Assembly: GCA_021810685.1 (NCBI GenBank)
Contig: JAJZII010000032.1
Location: forward strand, 1-5,722
Origin: Microcaldota archaeon
Lineage (GTDB): Archaea > Micrarchaeota > Micrarchaeia > Micrarchaeales > Micrarchaeaceae
Direction: 5' to 3'
DNA length: 5,722 nucleotides
Shown: in pieces, positions 1 to 3,931 of the stretch
Numbering within the stretch: position 1 is the first letter of the stretch
Layout of the letters: every line of letters starts with the position of its first letter
Position numbers and translations under genes: made by a program
Notes under the pieces: model-generated
What the model was told of the DNA's origin: nothing
The model's database searches: none
What the model saw: only the letters and a program-made list of their open reading frames with translations

Positions 1-1
1 G

Positions 2-88
2 CCCACCGCGGAGCGCGAGATAAAGGTCTGGTTCACTGACAATGAGATATCTGATTACAAGCGGGCGGATGAGGACGCGGTGTATTAG
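2..88 (+). CDS. C-terminal end of an unrecognised gene (partial)
   Basis: Frame 2 is open from the window edge to a TAG at 86-88; the other two + frames hit stops within the first 40 bases. The visible 28 residues begin PTAEREIKVWFTDNEISDYK and end ...DEDAVY. The segment is hydrophilic and acidic at the end, with no recognisable motif. It converges on the minus-strand DUF59 gene with only 2 bp between the two stop codons, so transcription of each gene must end inside or beyond the other. I cannot name the protein. The tail resembles a soluble cytoplasmic protein, but the start and nearly all of the gene lie outside the window. Coding status rests only on the open frame, its ordinary composition and the tight convergent fit. 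Confidence 0.55.
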   Translation, partial: PTAEREIKVWFTDNEISDYKRADEDAVY

Positions 89-90
89 AG

Positions 91-381
91 TCAGTTCCTG
101 TACTTGAGTTCGTCGCTCATCATGTCAGGGTTCCACATCGGGTCCCAGACGAGCTCCAGTTCCACCTTGCCTATTCCCTGCAGCGCCTCGAGCCTCAGCT
201 GCGCGTCGGCGAGTATGAGCGACGTTACGGGGCACATCGCGCTCGTCATGGTCATGATGACCTTGACGTTGTTGTCCGCGACCTTTATGCCGTAGATAAG
301 CCCAAGATCCACTATGTTGGCATCTAGTTCGGGATCCTTGCACTGCTTGAGCGCGCCAATGACATCGTTTATCGCCACCAT
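91..381 (-). CDS. MIP18/DUF59 family protein (SufT/PaaD-like Fe-S assembly factor)
   Basis: A 96-residue single-domain protein, the usual length for stand-alone MIP18 (DUF59) proteins. The family hallmarks are visible in order: DPE at residues 16-18, IVDLGLIY at 23-30, the TMTSAMCP block at 44-51 with the conserved cysteine C50, and the C-terminal WDPMWNPDMMS block at 79-89. Members of this family (SufT, PaaD, eukaryotic MIP18/CIAO2) help mature or target iron-sulfur clusters to client proteins in the cytoplasm; C50 is the family's reactive or cluster-associated cysteine. The ATG at 381 is supported by AGGTG five bases upstream (minus strand, 391-387) and a TATA box about 40 bp upstream. The preceding minus-strand gene ends 173 bp away, so this gene is probably transcribed on its own. 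No suf genes are in view, so the assignment to Fe-S assembly rests on the family. The exact orthologue (SufT-like or PaaD-like) cannot be settled here. Confidence 0.9.
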   Translation of the reverse strand: MVAINDVIGALKQCKDPELDANIVDLGLIYGIKVADNNVKVIMTMTSAMCPVTSLILADAQLRLEALQGIGKVELELVWDPMWNPDMMSDELKYRN

Positions 382-415
382 CCAACCACCTTATTCTACA
401 GCATTAGTGTCGCGT

Positions 416-427
416 CCTTTATAAAGG
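416..427 (-). promoter_or_regulatory. TATA box for the DUF59 gene
   Basis: CCTTTATAAAGG is a perfect 12-bp palindrome whose core TTTATAAA matches the archaeal TATA consensus. It is centred about 40 bp upstream of the ATG at 381. With the usual 25-27 nt to the start site, the leader would be about 15 nt, just enough for the AGGTG ribosome binding site at 391-387. Being symmetric, it could also bind TBP in the other orientation, but the + strand downstream holds no gene start. Confidence 0.65.
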
Positions 428-554
428 GGTTTGCGTCGCTGAAACTTTACTGTTATATACAAATAGCCCTTGCCAAGCTGCTTTTCCCTGTTCTTCTTTG
501 TTGTTTGTTGCTAGGACATCCATAACGTATATGCTTTGAGGCAGTCCCTTGGCA

Positions 555-1571
555 TTAGTCGACCGCAGATTCGAGCATAGTAAGGGTGCATTCGCCTGCA
601 TCCAACTTTACTTTTATACCTAGAGGCACGGTGGTTATGTATTTGCCGTGGCAGCATGAAAATTCTATGAATGTGGGCTTCTTCTGCATCTTGCTTGTCA
701 TGGTGTCCTGCATTGCGCTGTGCATCGTCGCACTTATGTAATCCTCAAGGAAGAGGTTCTTGAAAATATATGAGGTGGCGCTCTGCGTGCCGGCTATGCC
801 CTCTATGGCGAAGTTCGGCATCTGGCCGAACACAACGCCGTTGGCCCGCTGCAGTATTCCGCGAAGCACGAGCGAGGAAAGCAGGTTGTCGAGCATCCAT
901 GGCTCTATGTTTACGTCTTCGAAGAACATGATTTTACCTTCGGAATCGGGTATGTACTTTGTGCCTATGACCAGCGAGAAAACAGACAAGTTGCCCCCCA
1001 TGAGGCGGCCGTAGGCCGTGCCGTCATTTATGACGCGCGACCAGCTAGCTTCCATTGGGTTCCTGAGAGCGACCTTGTCGCCATTGCTGACTATGTTCAT
1101 CAGCGTGCTCCAATTGAGCTCGGCAGCGAACTTGTCCTCTTCTGCAAGGTCTATGAGCATAGGACCCTGGAAAGTAGCGAGGTGCGCCTTCTGCATGAAG
1201 GCAAGCTCTAGCAGAGTGATGTCGCTGTAGCCTATGAACACCTTCGGATGGTCCTTTATAATGTCATAATCTATTATGTTGAGCAAGTCTATGGCTCCAG
1301 CGCCGCCTTGCAGGGCCATTATGGCGTCAATCTTGTCGCTTTTGAATGCGTTCTCTATCTCGTTTTTCCTTATGGCGTCCCCTGCAGTAAGGTACCTGGT
1401 GGGAGACTCCCTCGTAAGGCTCGGGGAGAGGCTTGCCTTGAAGCCATGCTTCTCTATGAACTTTACGGCGTTCGGCAGGCTGCCAGTAGACATGGCCGCG
1501 CTGGAGGGCGCGATTATCTTTATTGTGCCGCCGGGCTTCAGCCTTGGAGGCTTTATCACTGATTCGTGCAT
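555..1571 (-). CDS. Peptidase S66 / LD-carboxypeptidase (LdcA/MccF-like) family protein
   Basis: A 338-residue protein of typical family length. The N-terminal LKPGGTIKIIAPSS (11-24) is the family's first strand, and ALQGGAGAIDLL (86-97) corresponds to the region preceding the nucleophile. The Ser-Glu-His triad can be read as S116 in GYSD (114-117), E218 in FFEDV (216-220) and H308 in CCHGK (306-310), followed by the family-typical VPLG (315-318). No signal peptide or membrane segment is seen, so it is probably cytoplasmic. Characterised members cleave the L,D bond of murein tetrapeptides (LdcA) or detoxify microcin C-type peptide nucleotides (MccF). If the host is an archaeon without murein, the substrate is unknown; peptide or antibiotic detoxification, or salvage of bacterial wall peptides, are possibilities. 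The ATG at 1571 has only a weak purine-rich match upstream, but no in-frame start lies just before it, and the protein aligns from its first residues. It is probably monocistronic, with its own TATA-like element at 1631-1641. Confidence 0.9.
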   Translation of the reverse strand: MHESVIKPPRLKPGGTIKIIAPSSAAMSTGSLPNAVKFIEKHGFKASLSPSLTRESPTRYLTAGDAIRKNEIENAFKSDKIDAIMALQGGAGAIDLLNIIDYDIIKDHPKVFIGYSDITLLELAFMQKAHLATFQGPMLIDLAEEDKFAAELNWSTLMNIVSNGDKVALRNPMEASWSRVINDGTAYGRLMGGNLSVFSLVIGTKYIPDSEGKIMFFEDVNIEPWMLDNLLSSLVLRGILQRANGVVFGQMPNFAIEGIAGTQSATSYIFKNLFLEDYISATMHSAMQDTMTSKMQKKPTFIEFSCCHGKYITTVPLGIKVKLDAGECTLTMLESAVD

Positions 1572-1630
1572 GATGGATATTCCACGCCAGCCTTGCTAAT
1601 TATGGCCAACCGCAAGAGTAATTAGGCCCG

Positions 1631-1641
1631 AAAACTTAAAA
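1631..1641 (-). promoter_or_regulatory. TATA-like element for the S66 peptidase gene
   Basis: On the minus strand this reads TTTTAAGTTTT, an AT-rich element about 65 bp upstream of the ATG at 1571, in an otherwise mixed region and just downstream of the uS10 terminator zone. It predicts a leader of about 40 nt. The match to the TATA consensus is moderate. Confidence 0.4.
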
Positions 1642-1657
1642 GTGCTCCTATCATAGC

Positions 1658-1711
1658 AGGAAAGAGAAAAGGAAAGGAAAAGGAATAAAATGCCAAAAAA
1701 AGAAAATGGCA
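1658..1711 (-). terminator. Pyrimidine/T-rich terminator zone after the EF-1A-uS10 operon
   Basis: Read on the minus strand, transcription leaving the uS10 stop (1726) meets TTTTCTTTTTTT (1706-1695). A second run follows with no purine from 1685 to 1658, made of repeated TTTT/CC blocks. The first T run lies in the loop of a short 5-bp inverted repeat, TGCCA (1691-1695) and TGGCA (1707-1711). Archaeal RNA polymerase terminates at successive oligo-T stretches with or without a hairpin, so this fits an intrinsic terminator. It separates the translation operon from the S66 peptidase promoter. Confidence 0.65.
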
Positions 1712-1725
1712 AAGCGTAAGCTTGA

Positions 1726-2037
1726 TCAGCCGCTCAGGCTTATCTCTATCTGCACAGTATCAGGCACAGGTATGCGCATAACCTGCCTGAGGGCCTGGTC
1801 GTTGACGTACAGCTGTATAAGCCGTTTGTGGATGCGGAGCTCCCACTTCTCGTAGGTGTGGCTGCCGTCTGCGCCTGGAGCCTTCCTTGTTGTCTGGCTT
1901 ATGCGCTTCGTCGGCAGCGGTATAGGACCCCTGAACTTCACGCCTATCGATACCGCGATGTCGCGTATCTGCTTCATCACCGAATCGGCATCGGCCTGCG
2001 AGATGCTCGCGAGCTTTATCACTGCTATATTTGCCAC
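1726..2037 (-). CDS. rps10: 30S ribosomal protein S10 (uS10, archaeal type)
   Basis: A 103-residue protein, the usual archaeal uS10 size. GPIPLPTKR at residues 37-45 and the block KWELRIHKRLIQLY (64-77) are diagnostic. uS10 sits in the head of the small ribosomal subunit. The start codon is GTG (minus strand, 2037-2035), giving (M)ANIAVIKLAS; no ATG is available there. GAGGT at 2048-2044 lies six bases upstream as a ribosome binding site. The EF-1A stop ends at 2052, so the two genes are 14 bp apart and share a transcript. EF-1A followed by uS10 is a widely conserved archaeal gene pair. The downstream T-rich zone ends the operon. Confidence 0.97.
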   Translation of the reverse strand: MANIAVIKLASISQADADSVMKQIRDIAVSIGVKFRGPIPLPTKRISQTTRKAPGADGSHTYEKWELRIHKRLIQLYVNDQALRQVMRIPVPDTVQIEISLSG

Positions 2038-2051
2038 ACCACTACCTCAGC

Positions 2052-3335
2052 TCACTTGCTGCCCGCCGCAGCAGGCGTTATGTCCAGTATGACGCCCGCA
2101 CCGACCGTCTCTCCCATATCCCTGATGGCGAACCTGCCGAGGGGCGGGAAGTCGCTGAACTTCTCCACGCATACGTTCTTCGTGGGCTTGATCTTGACTA
2201 TGGCGATGTCGCCGGTCTTGATCGTCTCTGGGTTCTTCTCGAGCGTCTGGCCCGTCTTCGGGTCCTTCTTCTCGAGTATGTCCGAGATCGTGCAGGCTAT
2301 CTGCGCGGTGTGGATGTGGAACACAGGCGTGTAGCCCTTGGCTATAACGTTCTGGTGGTGCAGTACGATTATCTGCGCGGTGAACTCGCTTGCCACGGCA
2401 GGCGGGTTGCTCGACGGGCCTATGACATCGCCGCGCCTTATGTCCTTCTTCTCGACGCCCTTGATGTTGAAGCCGATGTTGTCTCCAGGTTCAGCCTTCT
2501 GCAGCGCCTGGTGGTGCATCTCGATACTCTTGACCTCGGTCTTGACGCCTGCAGGCATTATTATTATCTGGTCGCCTGGCTTGACGGTGCCTGACTCGAC
2601 CCTGCCTACAGGCACGGTCCCGAAGCCTGATATGCTGTAGACGTCCTGTACCGGCAGCCTGAGCGGCTTGTCGGTCGGCTTTGCTGGCACGGAAAGGTTG
2701 TCGAGCGCCTCGAGCAGCGTCGGGCCGTTGTACCACGGCAGCTTGTCGGACTTCTTGGCAAGGTTGTCGCCTTGAAGCGCAGAGTATGGCACTGCAGGCA
2801 TCGCGTCGACGTTCTTGTAGCCCAGGCTCTTCAGCAGGTCCTTCACCGCCTTGGCAGCGGCATCGTACTTAGCCTGCTCAAAATTGACCATGTCCATCTT
2901 GCTTATGCCTATTATCACCTGGCCTATGCCGAGGACGTTCGCCAGTATTGCGTGCTCCCTTGTCTGGGCCTGCGGGCCGTCTGCCGCGCTGCACACCAGC
3001 ACAGCCGCGTCGGCCTGGCTCGCGCCCGTTATCATGTTTTTCACGAAGTCCCTGTGGCCAGGTGCGTCTATTATAGTGAAGTAGTACTTGTTGGTCTTGA
3101 AGTCCCTGTGCATGATGTCTATGGTTATTCCGCGCTCGCGCTCCTCCTTGAGCTGGTCCATGACGAATGCAAACTCGAACGTCGGCCTGTTCATCTGCTG
3201 GGTTATCTCCTTGTACCTGTCTATGTCTCTCTGCGTTATCACGCCGGTTTCGTAGAGCAGGCGTCCTACCGTAGTCGACTTCCCGTGGTCGACGTGTCCT
3301 ATGAAGATCAGATTAAGGTGTGGTTTGTCTGCCAT
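2052..3335 (-). CDS. tuf: Translation elongation factor 1-alpha (aEF1A)
   Basis: A 427-residue GTPase that delivers aminoacyl-tRNA to the ribosome. In order: G1 GHVDHGKS (13-20), G2/switch I ERGITID (67-73) with T71, G3 DAPGH (90-94), a G4 position reading ISKMD (144-148), G5 SAL (185-187), then beta-barrel domains II and III including SGFGTVPVGRVESG. The G4 motif is normally NKMD; here Asn is replaced by Ser (S145, codon AGC). The frame extends upstream to an ATG at 3359 (eight more residues). I choose the ATG at 3335 because GGTGA (3345-3341) sits five bases before it, and because archaeal homologues begin with a short M-x-D-K-P-H-L-N; the upstream ATG has no ribosome binding site. It is the first gene of a two-gene operon with uS10. 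The gene is intact, with no frameshift or internal stop. Confidence 0.96.
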   Translation of the reverse strand: MADKPHLNLIFIGHVDHGKSTTVGRLLYETGVITQRDIDRYKEITQQMNRPTFEFAFVMDQLKEERERGITIDIMHRDFKTNKYYFTIIDAPGHRDFVKNMITGASQADAAVLVCSAADGPQAQTREHAILANVLGIGQVIIGISKMDMVNFEQAKYDAAAKAVKDLLKSLGYKNVDAMPAVPYSALQGDNLAKKSDKLPWYNGPTLLEALDNLSVPAKPTDKPLRLPVQDVYSISGFGTVPVGRVESGTVKPGDQIIIMPAGVKTEVKSIEMHHQALQKAEPGDNIGFNIKGVEKKDIRRGDVIGPSSNPPAVASEFTAQIIVLHHQNVIAKGYTPVFHIHTAQIACTISDILEKKDPKTGQTLEKNPETIKTGDIAIVKIKPTKNVCVEKFSDFPPLGRFAIRDMGETVGAGVILDITPAAAGSK

Positions 3336-3340
3336 TTGGT

Positions 3341-3345
3341 TCACC
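3341..3345 (-). promoter_or_regulatory. Ribosome binding site deciding the EF-1A start
   Basis: GGTGA on the minus strand lies five bases before the ATG at 3335. In-frame ATGs at 3347 and 3359 lack such a site; the one at 3347 overlaps this motif. Confidence 0.7.
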
Positions 3346-3392
3346 ATTTTTAATATCATACACTGCTGTGCATTACCTCATTTTGCTGCCTC

Positions 3393-3428
3393 TCGGGGCG
3401 TAGGTAAGAGTGAAGCACCTAGCCCTGA
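3393..3428. other. Strong hairpin upstream of EF-1A (leader structure or small RNA)
   Basis: On the + strand TCGGGGC (3393-3399), one unpaired G (3400) and TAGGT (3401-3405) pair with ACCTA (3417-3421) and GCCCTGA (3422-3428) across an 11-nt loop. That is 12 pairs with one bulge. Pair 3395/3426 is G-U in + strand RNA but A-C in minus-strand RNA, so the fold is slightly better as a + strand transcript. A smaller hairpin follows, AAGCC (3437-3441) with GGCTT (3451-3455). It may lie in the EF-1A 5' leader, or belong to an unannotated + strand RNA. No known RNA family is recognised. Confidence 0.5.
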
Positions 3429-3460
3429 CATAGTATAAGCCGCTGAATAAGGCTTTGACG

Positions 3461-3469
3461 ATTAAATTT
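3461..3469 (-). promoter_or_regulatory. Candidate TATA box for the EF-1A-uS10 operon
   Basis: On the minus strand this reads AAATTTAAT, preceded by TAGG as a possible BRE. It would start RNA near 3440, giving a leader of about 100 nt that contains the 3393-3428 hairpin. A rival element is AATAAATAT on the minus strand at about 3482-3490, which would lengthen the leader by about 20 nt; TTATACTA near 3431-3438 is another. The choice is uncertain. Confidence 0.35.
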
Positions 3470-3519
3470 CCTACGCTAAGATATTTATTACTATCCCCGT
3501 TGAAACGCGCTGTTGGCGG

Positions 3520-3556
3520 ATGCGTCATGGCAGCCTTGAAATGCGAAAAGATGCGA
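3520..3556 (+). repeat. Phased ATGCG(A/T) direct repeats upstream of the acidic gene
   Basis: ATGCGT occurs at 3520-3525 and ATGCGA at 3541-3546 and 3551-3556. The spacings are 21 and 10 bp, about two and one helical turns, so all three copies face the same side of the DNA. The last copy ends six bases before the TATA box at 3562. The position suits an activator or repressor site for the microprotein gene. The element is short and chance is not excluded. Confidence 0.4.
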
Positions 3557-3561
3557 TACGC

Positions 3562-3569
3562 TTTTATAT
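3562..3569 (+). promoter_or_regulatory. TATA box for the acidic microprotein gene
   Basis: TTTTATAT is centred about 48 bp before the ATG at 3614. The expected RNA start is near 3590-3593, leaving a leader of about 22 nt that contains the AGGTGA ribosome binding site. A second, weaker TATA-like stretch (3580-3585) would start RNA inside the ribosome binding site and is less likely. Confidence 0.6.
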
Positions 3570-3603
3570 GTTCCTAGGAGTATATGCACGCCGCAAGGCA
3601 CCA

Positions 3604-3609
3604 AGGTGA
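3604..3609 (+). promoter_or_regulatory. Ribosome binding site of the acidic microprotein gene
   Basis: AGGTGA lies four bases before the ATG at 3614, a strong match to the archaeal Shine-Dalgarno sequence and the same type as in front of EF-1A and DUF59. It selects 3614 over the in-frame ATG at 3584, which has no such site and lies before the predicted RNA start. Confidence 0.7.
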
Positions 3610-3613
3610 CACA

Positions 3614-3700
3614 ATGGCAAAGGCAGAAGAAGAGGAAGACGACGACGATGAGGAAGAGGACGACGAGGACGACATGGACGATGACAACACCGATTACTAG
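3614..3700 (+). CDS. Very acidic 28-residue microprotein
   Basis: An ATG at 3614 and TAG at 3698 frame 28 codons. The protein begins MAKAEEEEDDDDEEE and ends DDDNTDY. Twenty of the 28 residues are Asp or Glu (12 D, 8 E) and there is one Lys, so it should be unfolded and strongly negative. The gene has all its own signals: a TATA box at 3562-3569, AGGTGA four bases before the ATG, and a hairpin plus T-rich terminator 14 bp after the stop. This makes it much more likely to be a real monocistronic gene than a chance frame. Both GAA/GAG and GAC/GAT are used, so it is not a simple DNA repeat expansion. It lies between the divergent EF-1A operon and the Cdc48 gene on the same strand as the latter. 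I recognise no family. Acidic tails in other proteins bind basic partners (histones, ribosomal proteins) or metal ions. The DDD-x-x-D-Y end is loosely like the acidic C-terminal tails of p97/Cdc48 proteins, which may be coincidence. Confidence 0.7.
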   Translation: MAKAEEEEDDDDEEEDDEDDMDDDNTDY

Positions 3701-3713
3701 GTCCGGTGGGCTG

Positions 3714-3760
3714 TCGTGGCTACGGCCACGGGTGTTGGATTAGTTTCTTTTATTTATTTT
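3714..3760 (+). terminator. Hairpin and T-rich terminator of the microprotein gene
   Basis: CGTGGC (3715-3720) and GCCACG (3725-3730) form a perfect 6-bp stem around a TACG loop, extended by a T-G pair. A T-rich stretch follows (3743-3760, containing TTTCTTTTATTTATTTT). A second T run lies at 3778-3788. The structure begins 14 bp after the microprotein stop codon and would end its transcript well before the Cdc48 promoter. Confidence 0.65.
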
Positions 3761-3802
3761 GCATTGCATGTTTCGGCTTTTTTCTTTCTAAGTATTTGCG
3801 GC

Positions 3803-3832
3803 AGTGCCATATTCAGGTTGAAGGGCGGCACT
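3803..3832. repeat. Inverted repeat upstream of the Cdc48 promoter
   Basis: AGTGCC (3803-3808) and GGCACT (3827-3832) are perfect inverted copies with an 18-bp spacer, ending 16 bp before the TATA box at 3849. The position suits an operator for a dimeric regulator. The arms are short, so this is tentative. Confidence 0.25.
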
Positions 3833-3848
3833 TCGAAGCAAGGCAAGG

Positions 3849-3855
3849 TATAAAA
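3849..3855 (+). promoter_or_regulatory. TATA box for the Cdc48/VAT gene
   Basis: TATAAAA preceded by GCAAGG is the clearest TATA element on the + strand ahead of the ATPase. RNA should start near 3877-3881. That gives a leader of about 50 nt before the TTG at 3932, or an almost leaderless message if the GTG at 3881 is used. Confidence 0.6.
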
Positions 3856-3886
3856 GGATTGCAGGCGTTTATTAGATATTGTGCAG

Positions 3887-3904
3887 CTGCTGCGCCTGCA
3901 GCAG
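3887..3904 (+). other. Perfect 7-bp hairpin in the Cdc48 leader
   Basis: CTGCTGC (3887-3893), the loop GCCT and GCAGCAG (3898-3904) form an uninterrupted, GC-rich stem-loop. It lies a few bases downstream of the predicted RNA start and about 27 nt before the TTG start codon. It may influence translation or mRNA stability. Confidence 0.45.
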
Positions 3905-3931
3905 AGGCAGCGCATTGTAGGACGTGGTGCA

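Noticed and set aside
471..554. Inverted repeat TGCCAAG (471-477) and CTTGGCA (548-554) flanking the gap after the S66 gene
   Set aside because: It has seven-base arms with a 70-base spacer and no following T tract on the minus strand; this is not a convincing terminator or element.
419..601. A 60-codon minus-strand frame overlapping the end of the S66 gene
   Set aside because: It starts inside the S66 coding region in another frame, ends in the DUF59 TATA box, has no ribosome binding site and resembles no family.
1690..1719. + strand mini-frame MPKKENGKA after a purine-rich stretch and a TTAAAAG element
   Set aside because: It has only nine codons, and the sequence is better explained as the minus-strand T-rich terminator of the uS10 operon and the S66 promoter.
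2031..3353. Long + strand open frames opposite EF-1A and uS10
   Set aside because: They are shadows of the conserved minus-strand genes, with no domain and compositions typical of antisense translation.
3390..3460. Possible tRNA or C/D or H/ACA guide RNA around the hairpin upstream of EF-1A
   Set aside because: There is no T-loop GTTCGA-like sequence or cloverleaf, no properly spaced C and D boxes, and no pseudouridylation pocket. The ACA at 3428-3430 after the stem is likely chance.
3527..3577. + strand 16-codon frame beginning MAALKCEKMR before the microprotein gene
   Set aside because: It has a weak ribosome binding site, runs through the repeats and TATA box of the next gene, and ends just after them; this is regulatory DNA.
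3584..3613. In-frame upstream ATG extending the acidic microprotein by ten residues (MHAARHQGDT)
   Set aside because: It lies before the RNA start predicted from the TATA box and has no ribosome binding site, while AGGTGA points to the ATG at 3614.
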